A stretch of DNA of 64,000 bases from Chloroflexota bacterium. GTDB lineage: Bacteria; Chloroflexota; UBA11872; VXOZ01. The stretch lies in assembly GCA_012270555.1 (NCBI GenBank), contig JAAXIC010000008.1:64426-128425 (forward strand), in the 5' to 3' direction. Below are positions 1 through 8,189 of this stretch, in pieces. The number at the start of each line of letters is the position of its first letter. The stretch's first letter is position 1. The notes under the pieces are model-generated. The model saw nothing but the letters and a program-made list of their open reading frames with translations, was not told the origin of the DNA and searched no databases. The position numbers and the translations under genes were made by a program.

Positions 1-390
1 CGAAAACGCGTCATAGGACCGGCGCAGTACGCTGCGAATGCTCTCGGCCGTCAAGATCCCCCGATCCGAGGGCGCGATACGCGGCGATGCGCCCGCCACG
101 CAGGAGAAGTCTCCCGCCTCAGTTGTGACGATATGGGCCTCGTCTGCCACGATGAACTCATCGCCGTTGCGGCACTGGGTCACGAGACAGACAAGATTGC
201 CCTGCGTGCCGCTGGTAACAAAGAGCGCCGCCTCTTTGCCCGTGATCTCAGCAGCCATCGCTTCTAGACGATTGATGGACGGGTCTTCCCGATAGCAGTC
301 ATCGCCGACTTCCGCATTGGCCATGGCCTCGCGCATTTCCGCCGTCGGCATGCTCACGGTGTCGCTGCGCAGGTCGATTGTTCGAGACAT
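1..390 (-). CDS. ltaE: L-threonine aldolase, low-specificity (partial, 3' end outside window)
   Basis: The first 130 codons of a PLP-dependent aldolase of the threonine aldolase family, which cleaves L-threonine or L-allo-threonine to glycine and acetaldehyde. The reading frame runs off the left edge, so the C-terminal part with the PLP lysine is not visible. The N-terminus MSRTIDLRSDTVSMPT is the family hallmark (RSDTVT/S) and is followed by GDDCYREDPSINRLE and the GTQGNL motif of the cofactor-binding region. The ATG at 390 is preceded by a GGGAG ribosome-binding site. It lies about 235 bases downstream of the AIR-synthase-like gene on the same strand, so it may have its own promoter. Family assignment is firm; substrate preference is not visible. 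Confidence 0.88.
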   Translation of the reverse strand, partial: MSRTIDLRSDTVSMPTAEMREAMANAEVGDDCYREDPSINRLEAMAAEITGKEAALFVTSGTQGNLVCLVTQCRNGDEFIVADEAHIVTTEAGDFSCVAGASPRIAPSDRGILTAESIRSVLRRSYDAFS

Positions 391-625
391 ACTCTCACTC
401 CCTCGCTTTAGTAGATTCTCTAAGCAGTTCGGAAAAATGTCCGCACCCAATACTTCCCTTTCGCAAACGCACGCTCAGCGTAAGGCAAGGGATTTCTCAA
501 GTCCGCGTGCGGATCAATTCGTGCCTCTTTCAAGTATAGAATCCTTGACCCCACAACGCACACTTTCGGTCTTTGAACAAGGGTATGAGCACGTGCCGTT
601 TGTCTTCTTGCGAGATCCGGCTGTG

Positions 626-1648
626 CTAGCGATCGGCTTCAACGCCTTCCTCAAAGAACCGCGCCAATTCGTCGCGGGGAAACGACGGCACGTCGTGCCA
701 GTCTCCGTCCACCAGCATGCGCAGGCCCTGTTCCTGTTCCGTCAGCCTACCGATGGCGGCGGCCGCGATGTTTCCTTCCTCAAGAGCTTTCAGTGCGGGC
801 AGAACGTCCCTGGGAGCCACGACCGCAAGCAGCGACCCCGACGCAAGCAGACCGAGTGGGTCAAGGCCCAGCGCCTCACAGATCTCGGCAGTCTCCGGCA
901 AGAATGGCACGGTATCCAGGTCTATAGCCAGGCCGCACGCCGCTCCTGTAGCCAGTTCAGCCAGTGCTGTAGCCAAACCGCCTTCCGTAGGATCGTGCAT
1001 CGCGCGCGGGCGCACGGCGCGGCACAACGCCTCCGCCGCGGGCACCACGCTGATGCCCGGATCATCGAGATAGGCTTGCGCGCGCCTGATGGTCGCATCC
1101 GAAAGGCCCTGCGCCGCCAGTTGCGCGCTGGCGTCCTGCGCGAGGATGGCGGTGCCTTCAATGGCAATGCCCTGCGTAAGGAGAACGACATCGCCGGGCC
1201 GCGCATTCGCGTTCACCACGAGCCGGTCTTTGGCGACCTCGCCCAAAAGCGTGCCGGCGAGAATCGGCCGTTCCACGCCATCTGTGACCTCGGTATGCCC
1301 ACCGACCAGGGTGACACCCAGGGACTGGCACGCTTGCTGAATGTCCGCAAAGATCTGCTGCACCTCTTCTTCGGAGCAGCGAGGCGGCAGCAAGAGCGTA
1401 CCCAAGAACCAGCGCGGCCGCGCGCCCATCGTGGCCACATCGTTCGCGTTTATTTGAAGCGCGTACCAGCCAATGCGGTGGGCCGTGAACGTAATGGGAT
1501 CACTCTTGGCGATCAGGTAGCGATCGCCGATGTCCAGCACGGCGGCATCTTCGCCAAAACGCGGTCCTACGATTACGTCGGGGTCGTTTATTGGAATAGC
1601 ATCAAGCAGGTCCTTCAAGAGGCCCGCCGGCAGTTTTCCCTGCAGCAT
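626..1648 (-). CDS. AIR synthase-related protein (PurM/HypE/SelD-like ATP-binding fold)
   Basis: A 340-residue protein of the AIR-synthase superfamily, whose members (PurM, HypE, SelD, ThiL) bind ATP and phosphorylate or activate a substrate. Visible landmarks in order: FGEDAAVLDIG near residue 32, the NANDVATMGA motif, the GGHTE signature of the nucleotide cleft, and HDPTEGG in the second half. It resembles HypE in length and layout. However, it lacks the C-terminal cysteine that HypE carbamoylates (it ends EGVEADR), and no other hyp genes are nearby, so a hydrogenase-maturation role is unlikely. It starts 4 bases after the rtcB stop, so the two are almost certainly cotranscribed. That ties it to the RNA-ligase operon, but its substrate is unknown. 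Confidence 0.8.
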   Translation of the reverse strand: MLQGKLPAGLLKDLLDAIPINDPDVIVGPRFGEDAAVLDIGDRYLIAKSDPITFTAHRIGWYALQINANDVATMGARPRWFLGTLLLPPRCSEEEVQQIFADIQQACQSLGVTLVGGHTEVTDGVERPILAGTLLGEVAKDRLVVNANARPGDVVLLTQGIAIEGTAILAQDASAQLAAQGLSDATIRRAQAYLDDPGISVVPAAEALCRAVRPRAMHDPTEGGLATALAELATGAACGLAIDLDTVPFLPETAEICEALGLDPLGLLASGSLLAVVAPRDVLPALKALEEGNIAAAAIGRLTEQEQGLRMLVDGDWHDVPSFPRDELARFFEEGVEADR

Positions 1649-1652
1649 GGGT

Positions 1653-3131
1653 TCAACCCTTGATCACACCAAGTGGCCGCACCCGCGCCACCACGCGGGC
1701 GATGCCGGACTGCTCGACGACGTTCACGACCTCGCGCACGTCCTTGTAGGCGTCGCTCGCCTCCTCGGCCAGACCTGCTTTGCTCTGGGCGCGCACGACA
1801 ATGCCTTTGCTTGCTAGTGCCTGAACCAAGTCCACCCCTGCCAGTTTTTTCTTGGCCGCGCCCCGGCTCAACACACGTCCGGCGCCATGACACGTCGAGG
1901 CAAACGTCTCCCGTTGCGCACGCTCTTCACCAACCAGAATGTAGGAGTAGCGGCCCATATCGCCGGGAATCAGGACCGGCTGGCCTACTGAGCGGTACTT
2001 GGCAGGCACTTCGGGATGTCCCGCGGATAGGGCGCGGGTCGCGCCCTTGCGATGCACGCAAAGCTCTAGTTCTTTGCCGTTGACGCGATGGCGTTCCATC
2101 TTCGCGATATTGTGGGCAACGTCGTACACCACTCCGATTTCCGTCGCTGTTCCCGACCGACCGAGAACATGCTGAAACGCACGGCGCGTGCGCTCGGTAA
2201 TCGCCTGGCGATTGGCAAAGGCAAAGTTCGCGGCGGCGGCCATGGCGCCGAGATATGCCTGCCCCTCAGGTGACTTAATCGGAGCACACGCCAACTGTTT
2301 GTCGGGAAGCGTAATGCGATACTGCTCCATGGCGCGCTGCATCGTGCCGAGGTATTCCTGGCACACCTGGTGACCGAGCCCACGAGAGCCGGTGTGGATG
2401 GAGAGCATGACTTGACCAGGCTCCGTAATGCCGAACGCGCGCGCGGCTGATTCGTCCGCGATCGTCTCCACCGCCTGCACTTCCAAGAAATGGTTGCCGG
2501 AGCCGAGCGAGCCAAGCTGAGGCGCGCCTCTTTGGCGGGCCCGTTGGCTCACTTGCGTCGGATCGGCCCCAGGCAGACAGCCTCCGGCTTCGATGGCAGC
2601 GAGGTCTTCACGGCTGCCGTGTCCGCTGTCCACCGCCCACGCCGCGCCTTCAGCCAAGGCGCCCTCGATGTTGATGGATGTTCCGCGCCTCTTGCGGCCC
2701 CGACCGCGGCCTAAGCCGGTGGGCACGTCACGGAACAATTGGTTTACAATCTCAGGCAGTCTGCCCTTCACTTCTCGCTCATGCAGATTCGTCCGCAGCA
2801 AACGCACCCCGCAGTTTATGTCGAATCCAACGCCGCCCGGTGAGACAACGCCATCCTCGACCCGCATGGCCGCTACCCCGCCGATGGGGAAACCGTAGCC
2901 CCAGTGGATGTCCGGCATAGCCAAGGCGTGTCCCACAATACCGGGCAGCGTTGCCATGTTCGCTACTTGCTGGATCGCCATGTCGCCGGCCATCGAGTCA
3001 ATCATGGACTCATCGGCAAAGATCATTCCCGGTACCCGCATGCCCGGCATGTAGTCAACCGGCAGTTCCCAGCGGACGGCATCCCGTTGTCGCAGCACCG
3101 AACGCCAGTTCTGTGGTGCATTCTTGCCCAT
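1653..3131 (-). CDS. rtcB: RNA-splicing ligase RtcB
   Basis: RtcB joins RNA 2',3'-cyclic phosphate (or 3'-phosphate) ends to 5'-hydroxyl ends using GTP and Mn2+, acting in tRNA splicing or RNA repair in the cytoplasm. The 492-residue sequence has the usual length and motifs: GGVGFDINCGVR with the metal-binding Cys, GSGNHFLEV, HTGSRGLGH, VYDVAHNIAK, and STCHGAGR containing the histidine that forms the RtcB-GMP intermediate. The archease gene ends 14 bases upstream and the AIR-synthase-like gene starts 4 bases downstream, so these form one operon. Archease is the known activator of RtcB, so the pairing supports function. Bacterial RtcB is usually linked to repair of cleaved RNA. The nearby tRNA genes here show no introns. 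Confidence 0.95.
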   Translation of the reverse strand: MGKNAPQNWRSVLRQRDAVRWELPVDYMPGMRVPGMIFADESMIDSMAGDMAIQQVANMATLPGIVGHALAMPDIHWGYGFPIGGVAAMRVEDGVVSPGGVGFDINCGVRLLRTNLHEREVKGRLPEIVNQLFRDVPTGLGRGRGRKRRGTSINIEGALAEGAAWAVDSGHGSREDLAAIEAGGCLPGADPTQVSQRARQRGAPQLGSLGSGNHFLEVQAVETIADESAARAFGITEPGQVMLSIHTGSRGLGHQVCQEYLGTMQRAMEQYRITLPDKQLACAPIKSPEGQAYLGAMAAAANFAFANRQAITERTRRAFQHVLGRSGTATEIGVVYDVAHNIAKMERHRVNGKELELCVHRKGATRALSAGHPEVPAKYRSVGQPVLIPGDMGRYSYILVGEERAQRETFASTCHGAGRVLSRGAAKKKLAGVDLVQALASKGIVVRAQSKAGLAEEASDAYKDVREVVNVVEQSGIARVVARVRPLGVIKG

Positions 3132-3145
3132 CTCATCACACCTGT

Positions 3146-3592
3146 CTAGATATCGAATACGACTTGCACTGTTTTGCGGTCTGGCTGAATGTCAACTTCG
3201 AGGTGGTGGTACGTCACCGCCTTTATCTCTCCACCCTCGACCTGCTCTTCATCTTCAATGGCAATTCCCGTAACTGTGGCGGAGCAGTGTGGCGGGGCGC
3301 ACGCGGAGAAGTCGAACGTTTGACCTACCAGACCCTCTACGCTGAATTGAAAGAGCAACTCTGCGAGCCAGTTTACAAGCAGGTCGGCCCATGTTGCGCC
3401 GCTGACAGAAATAGTGTACGTAGCTTTCGTCCCACTGGCCTCGGCGGGGTCTCTGCCAAGCGTAAGCGCATACATACTGCGGGCCGCAGCGGCGGGAGTA
3501 GGCCCCCACGCTCTTAACCCTACATCCGCCGTGTGCTCTAAGAACACATATCCGGCGTCACTCGCCTCCAGCGAACTGCCTCTAGTGTTCAT
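3146..3592 (-). CDS. Archease, RtcB activator
   Basis: A small protein of about 148 residues of the archease family, which speeds guanylation and multiple turnover of RtcB. The start MNTRGSSLEASDAGYVFLEH leads into the signature EHTADVGLRAWG, with the acidic residue that contributes to the metal site, and an ELLFQFSVEG segment follows. The frame is open further upstream to 3715, but that extension overlaps the preceding gene and looks non-homologous. The ATG at 3592 gives the family length of about 140-150 residues and an 11-base overlap with the stop of the upstream metallohydrolase gene, suggesting translational coupling. Its position directly before rtcB is the classical arrangement. Confidence 0.9.
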   Translation of the reverse strand: MNTRGSSLEASDAGYVFLEHTADVGLRAWGPTPAAAARSMYALTLGRDPAEASGTKATYTISVSGATWADLLVNWLAELLFQFSVEGLVGQTFDFSACAPPHCSATVTGIAIEDEEQVEGGEIKAVTYHHLEVDIQPDRKTVQVVFDI

Positions 3593-6080
3593 TCCCGTGC
3601 GAGTGCAAGCGCCCTTGCAGGTGGGCTTTCGCATGTTCGAAAACCTGGCGTACTCCGGCGTGGCGCTCCGCGTCTGCCCGCGTCGCCAGTGTATCCAGCC
3701 ACGTGAGGCCGCCATCCAGAATGGTCATCATGTACGTGGCATCGCTGGGGTTGAAGAGCTCCTGGCTGCCGGCCACGATGTACACGGGCGACGTGTGTGC
3801 GGCCACGTTCACCACCCACGTGTGCTGGACTTCCAGCGAACTCACGCAGCGCGCCGCGATCCAGCCGCTCCCGTTCAGCTTTACCTCCTGGCTGATCCGG
3901 CACGACTTTTCACCTTTGGAGACGGTCTGGGTGGCCACCACGGCGCCACTACACACTATTTGCAACTCTTGGAACGGCAGCACCGATTCCGCCCAGGCTT
4001 CCACCGTTAGCGTACCGCCACCGGCCGGCAGCGTAAGCTCATCACCCGGCCGCTTGCCTTCAACCCGCACGTCAATGAGCGGGCCGCTCGTCGTGAACGT
4101 GCGCCCAGCGCGTACGGCATCCGCCCACGTGCCAAAGGAAAACTCATCCTGCAATTGCGCATAGGTGCGCACGCCGCCAACGGGAATACCGGCGCTCATT
4201 TTGTCCGTACCGCCCACCGCCGCCACGCGGTAGCCATTATTGAGGAAGCGGTACCACTCGTGTAGGCCAAAGAAGTCGATGGTAGGCGTGAAGTATTTGA
4301 GCTCGACCGCGTCAACTTTGCCCAGCACGATCTCCGCCACCGCCTCTGTGTATGGATTCGGGAAGTGCGGTATGACGACAAGTCCATCCCGCTCGCGGGC
4401 CCGGTCGGCCCATTCGCTCATGCTGCTGAGCACCGGGTCCCCAAGGTAGCTCTCGCTGGGCCCCGCCGTCGTCATGGGATAGATGGGCTCTCCTTGAACT
4501 CCCAGCAGGCTGATGTGCCCCAGCAAGTGTTGGCGATTCTCCGTACCCACGTATACCACGGTGTCATCGCTGCTCACGCCGGAAACCTCGCCGGTGATGT
4601 CCGCGACGTTGGTGTAGAGGTCGCCCCATTGGGAAGCGAGCAGATTGATGAGGTTAACCCCCTCTGCCTGACCCTCCAGCCACGCGGTTTGCGGCGAGAT
4701 GAAGTGCACGTGCGTATCGGCCGTAACCCAGCCATGCGTGCGCCAATTCAGCGGACGCGCCAGTTTAAGCGTGAGTTCTCGCTGACCCGGGGCTATTGTG
4801 AGGTGTTTCCGCAGGGGTTGATACTCGAAGCCTTTGAAAACCTCGACGTAGACATCACCTACCGGCAGTTCGATCTGAAATGTGCCGTCCACGTACGCGT
4901 ACTGGGTATTGCCGAGCTTGAGGTCACCGGCATAGTCCTCAAACCAGTTCGCATTGACTTCGTGACGATGTCCGTACGGCGGAAAGTAGCGGCCGTCCGG
5001 CGAACGAAAGTGCACACGCGCCGCGGTTGGCTTGCTGCTCTCCGCATCTTCCAGCCGCACGTGCACCCACGTGCGCTCCGGCGTGAGCACTTCCACCCGC
5101 ACTTTGTCGTCGCTGCTCTTGCTCTTGCCCGTGATGTAAAGGGATTCCATGGGCACCGGATGTCCGGCGACGTTCAACGTGGCGTCCGGGCTGGCGGTCA
5201 CGTCTACGATGAGAGACTGTTCGGTATCTTCGCCTTCGGCTTCGCCCAGCCCTGGCGCTTCGTCTGCGAGCCAAGTGTCGGGGTCAAAGGCGGGAACCGC
5301 GTACTTGCGCGCCAAGGTGCCAAGGTCTACCGATACTGGAGTGTCTTCGGGTGACGCGTCACGCAACTCCGCCGGCAGCACGATGCGGAAACTCTCAAGC
5401 TGGTTGTGGCGCAGTGGATAGTGCGTGCCGGTATAGAGCGTTATGCCCGCAATCACCACGTTGACATCACTTGTGGAGGCAACGTGTAACGCCTCCACGA
5501 TCCGGTCTGGGTGCGGATTAGGCAAGGCGTAGATCCAATAGTTGGACGCAGTCCTTGCCCGCTGCGTCTGGAGGCCTGTCTGCCAGTATCCCCAGGAGCC
5601 GCGCGGGTATGGCCCGTTCAGGTCAGCGGGCTGCGTGCCGCTCTGCGGGCGGGCGGCGAATGCCAACTGGCCCCAAGCTACGGTCGAGTTGATCTCGAAC
5701 CGGCGCCGGATTGGCTGAGACTGCTCTTCCCCATCGGCATAGCGGAGGGTGTACGCGGCAAGGAGCTCGCCTGGTTGCGAAACCATGCCGCTCATGCCGG
5801 CTTGCGCGGACACACCAGGCTCGGCGTCGCAGAAGTGCGCAATGACAAAATGCGTTATGCCGCTGCGCCCGATCGGGACGGCTAAGCCCGTTTCGCTCAA
5901 GCGGACCCAACTCTTCGAGGCATCCCTTTCACCAAGGGAAAATGGGATCCCCCAAAAGTCTTGCTCTCCCTCCGGCAGCTTTTCCAAGTCCTGTGCCACA
6001 GATCCGTCCCAGGATGACACGTCGTCTTGGCGCGCGGCATTCCGCACTGCCGACAGGTCGAGAGGCGTCGCATACTTCAT
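3582..6080 (-). CDS. CehA/McbA-type PHP-domain metallohydrolase
   Basis: A large protein of about 832 residues. Its C-terminal half resembles the PHP-type metallohydrolases typified by CehA/McbA (carbaryl hydrolases). Metal-binding signatures are VTADTHVHF (HxH), GHISLLG, VVIPHFPNP and AAVGGTDKM with the late acidic ligand. The N-terminal half is all-beta, with carboxypeptidase-regulatory or Ig-like segments (for example the FQIELPVGDVYVEVFKG stretch) and no signal peptide. The ATG at 6080 is chosen because an AGGAGGG ribosome-binding site lies just upstream; a GTG at 6095 is also in frame. Its stop overlaps the archease start by 11 bases, so it heads the archease-rtcB operon. Substrate cannot be read from sequence; hydrolysis of an ester, amide or phosphoester is inferred from the fold. 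Confidence 0.75.
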   Translation of the reverse strand: MKYATPLDLSAVRNAARQDDVSSWDGSVAQDLEKLPEGEQDFWGIPFSLGERDASKSWVRLSETGLAVPIGRSGITHFVIAHFCDAEPGVSAQAGMSGMVSQPGELLAAYTLRYADGEEQSQPIRRRFEINSTVAWGQLAFAARPQSGTQPADLNGPYPRGSWGYWQTGLQTQRARTASNYWIYALPNPHPDRIVEALHVASTSDVNVVIAGITLYTGTHYPLRHNQLESFRIVLPAELRDASPEDTPVSVDLGTLARKYAVPAFDPDTWLADEAPGLGEAEGEDTEQSLIVDVTASPDATLNVAGHPVPMESLYITGKSKSSDDKVRVEVLTPERTWVHVRLEDAESSKPTAARVHFRSPDGRYFPPYGHRHEVNANWFEDYAGDLKLGNTQYAYVDGTFQIELPVGDVYVEVFKGFEYQPLRKHLTIAPGQRELTLKLARPLNWRTHGWVTADTHVHFISPQTAWLEGQAEGVNLINLLASQWGDLYTNVADITGEVSGVSSDDTVVYVGTENRQHLLGHISLLGVQGEPIYPMTTAGPSESYLGDPVLSSMSEWADRARERDGLVVIPHFPNPYTEAVAEIVLGKVDAVELKYFTPTIDFFGLHEWYRFLNNGYRVAAVGGTDKMSAGIPVGGVRTYAQLQDEFSFGTWADAVRAGRTFTTSGPLIDVRVEGKRPGDELTLPAGGGTLTVEAWAESVLPFQELQIVCSGAVVATQTVSKGEKSCRISQEVKLNGSGWIAARCVSSLEVQHTWVVNVAAHTSPVYIVAGSQELFNPSDATYMMTILDGGLTWLDTLATRADAERHAGVRQVFEHAKAHLQGRLHSHGNEH

Positions 6081-6207
6081 CAGTGCCCTCCTCACTTGGC
6101 CTTGGTCGAGGTGTAAGTGCGGTCTCTATATTCGGTGACTAGGCGTGGATGCTCGATGCCACCATCCCATTGCATTCAACAGCGAGAACTGTGACAGCGC
6201 AGAACAC

Positions 6208-7164
6208 TTATCGCTGATGTGGATTCTGCGGATTCAAATCCTGCACGGCCTGCAGCGCGCGCATGGTCGGCAAGACCGCTTCGCCTGATACCAAGGGTTC
6301 CCGCTCTTGGCGGAGCGCGGTGATAAACTCTATGTTTTGCAAGTACACCGCGCTCGCTTCCTCATTCTCGCCTCCGGCAGCGATAATCTGATCGATGGGG
6401 TCAACCAGCCTCCCGTTCCGCACCGCCAGGGTCGTTTCTTCGCCAATGACGAGGATGTCCAACAGAGGACGCATCGTGTTGTAGGACAGCGCGCACGAAA
6501 CGACCTGCCCGCGGGGCGTCCGCAGCGAGACCGCGAGATCAAGCGGGATACCTAGCTCCTTGTGCGGCGGCCCCATATAGCCCGCAACCGCCTCGGCGGG
6601 TTCTCCTAGCAGCCACAGGGCCGTATCTACCGCATGGCAGCCGTGATGCCAGAGCAGATTGTCCGTCCAGGAGCGCCGCCGTCCCTGCCAATTCACATTC
6701 TCACGCCGTAAAAAGCCATAGTGAAGAAACACGCTGTGCGCATGGAGTTCGCCCTCGGCGATGCGCTGTCGCGCTGCCGTCAGAGTGGGCCAGAAGCGCA
6801 TCGTGTGGGCCACCATCAGAGTCCGATCCTGCTGCTCCGCGAGCGCCGTGAGCGACTCAGACTCTGCTAACGTAAGGGCAAGCGGGATCTCAACCAACAC
6901 GTGCTTGCCGGCCTCAAGCGCGGCTTGTGTCTGTGCGGCATGTTTCGCGCTGGGCGACGTGATTACAACGGCGTCGATGTCGTCCCGCGCCAGCGCTTCC
7001 GCTAAGTTCACCGTCGCCAAGGGGGCGCCGCACTTCTCGGCGAACGCCTGCGTTGGTTCCAGGAGCCGGCCGACGACAGCCCCAATCTCCACGCCGGGAA
7101 TGCGCGCAAACGAGCGGCGGTGGACTTCAGCGATGCTGCCATACCCAACGATGCAGAGATTCAT
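6208..7164 (-). CDS. Gfo/Idh/MocA family oxidoreductase
   Basis: An NAD(P)-dependent dehydrogenase-like protein of 318 residues. The N-terminal Rossmann fold begins MNLCIVGYGSIAEVH, with a glycine-rich loop, followed by AVVITSPSAKH, and then by an alpha/beta C-terminal domain with the WHHGCHAVDTALWLLGE helix carrying the usual catalytic-site histidine. The conserved EKP tripeptide is EIP here (HVLVEIPLAL), so the lysine normally contacting cofactor and substrate is absent; this variant occurs in a subset of the family and makes the reaction uncertain. It stands alone on the minus strand, about 130 bases from the metallohydrolase gene. Sugar, inositol or related polyol oxidation is typical for the family. 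Confidence 0.82.
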   Translation of the reverse strand: MNLCIVGYGSIAEVHRRSFARIPGVEIGAVVGRLLEPTQAFAEKCGAPLATVNLAEALARDDIDAVVITSPSAKHAAQTQAALEAGKHVLVEIPLALTLAESESLTALAEQQDRTLMVAHTMRFWPTLTAARQRIAEGELHAHSVFLHYGFLRRENVNWQGRRRSWTDNLLWHHGCHAVDTALWLLGEPAEAVAGYMGPPHKELGIPLDLAVSLRTPRGQVVSCALSYNTMRPLLDILVIGEETTLAVRNGRLVDPIDQIIAAGGENEEASAVYLQNIEFITALRQEREPLVSGEAVLPTMRALQAVQDLNPQNPHQR

Positions 7165-7313
7165 CTCTTTACAATCTCACTCCGTGTCGTGTTTTCTCTT
7201 CTGCGCTGCTATAGCGTCAATCGGGCCAAAGCATCTCGTAAACGCGCTCTTCTCTACCTCGCGGTAAATGAGAGATACTTACCGTTGCGAAGCCTTCAGC
7301 AACCGCTTATACC

Positions 7314-7766
7314 TCAGCGTGTATGGCCCACAAGGCTCGTAGTGGTAACCACTCGCTCGACCACTTTCTCGGTTACCTCGCCCTCAGGCTGCTTGGGGAT
7401 GACAAATGCGCGGCTGTTCACGTCCGTGTCCACGACCTGCAGCGCCTCATCCGGCCCCAAATTCGTGCCCATCTGCTCCAGCCAAGCGGCGGGGTCTCGC
7501 AGTATCGCGGCTTTGTAGTCGGGATCTTTCCAGTAGTGCGGCGCTGTCCCGAGAAATGACGGATAGCAACTGCATGGCGTGCAAATCACCATGTGGTGCG
7601 TGCTGCCGGTGTTGTCATAGACCGCGAGAGACAGGTGCTCCGGTACGTAGATATCGAGTTCTTCTAGGGCGCCACGGGGATCGCGCAGCAGCAAGCTCTT
7701 GAAGTCACTATCCTGCCAAGCACGCATAATCACTCTACGCGCCTCGCTGTTGTCGGTTTGTGTCAT
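7314..7766 (-). CDS. Nitrile hydratase alpha-subunit-like protein (orphan)
   Basis: A 150-residue protein matching the alpha subunit of nitrile hydratase/thiocyanate hydrolase over its core: RAWQDSDFKSLLLRDPRGAL at residues 15-34, the metal-claw region CTPCSC at residues 62-67, then a YWKDPDYKAAILRDP segment and a VIPKQPEG tail. In the enzyme the three cysteines bind a non-corrin Co(III) or Fe(III), with two oxidised to sulfinate and sulfenate. Differences: the motif reads Cys-Thr-Pro-Cys-Ser-Cys instead of the usual Cys-Thr-Leu-Cys-Ser-Cys, the N-terminal arm of the alpha subunit is missing (family about 200 residues), and no beta subunit or activator gene is adjacent. It could be a variant enzyme, a metal-binding protein, or related to the nitrile-hydratase-like leader peptides of RiPP precursors. 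Confidence 0.75.
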   Translation of the reverse strand: MTQTDNSEARRVIMRAWQDSDFKSLLLRDPRGALEELDIYVPEHLSLAVYDNTGSTHHMVICTPCSCYPSFLGTAPHYWKDPDYKAAILRDPAAWLEQMGTNLGPDEALQVVDTDVNSRAFVIPKQPEGEVTEKVVERVVTTTSLVGHTR

Positions 7767-7920
7767 GTGCCGCCTCCTTCAGTGCTCCGAATCAGCATAC
7801 CACATCCAATCGGAGGTTCTCGTAAACGCTTGCAAGTGGCTTAGTTTGACTGAGTCCAAGACTTCTTTGATCAGACTGATAGATGGGATTGTCTCGTCAG
7901 TATGCATACATTCCCACATC

Positions 7921-7949
7921 TTGCCAAGAACCTGTCAACCCGCTATAAT
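7921..7949 (+). promoter_or_regulatory. Sigma-70-type promoter for tRNA-Gly
   Basis: TTGCCA at 7921-7926 and a perfect TATAAT at 7944-7949 are separated by 17 bases. The expected start point near 7956 lies about 11 bases before the mature tRNA. The same transcript could continue into trigger factor, as no terminator is seen in between. Confidence 0.75.
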
Positions 7950-7966
7950 AATGGCGGATTGATATT

Positions 7967-8038
7967 GCGGAAGTGGCTCAGTGGTAGAGCATCACCTTGC
8001 CAAGGTGAGGGTCACGGGTTCGAATCCCGTCTTCCGCT
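7967..8038 (+). tRNA. tRNA-Gly (GCC)
   Basis: A full cloverleaf can be folded by eye: acceptor GCGGAAG/CTTCCGC, D arm GCTC/GAGC, anticodon stem TCACC/GGTGA around loop TTGCCAA with anticodon GCC, and T arm ACGGG/CCCGT around TTCGAAT. The discriminator base is T. It is followed by CCC, so the terminal CCA is not encoded and must be added by the CCA-adding enzyme. The gene reads GGC/GGT glycine codons. Confidence 0.96.
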
Positions 8039-8189
8039 CCCGGCGGCTCACATAACGCCGACGTTGGTGAAGAAGAGCGCTGCTCAGGCTGCGCCTCTTT
8101 TTTTGCCATGCCTAGGACAGTCGCGGATATTGATGGGAAAGCTACGCGCACTTGCAGTGGTGCTGCGGTAAGGGAGCGCAAAGACGGCA

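Noticed and set aside
317-1663. A 448-codon plus-strand frame over the AIR-synthase-like gene
   Set aside because: It is antisense to a well-conserved gene, rich in Arg and His, with no recognisable motif.
4365-5354. A 329-codon plus-strand frame over the PHP metallohydrolase
   Set aside because: It lies wholly antisense to a gene with clear metal-binding motifs; composition is shadow-like.
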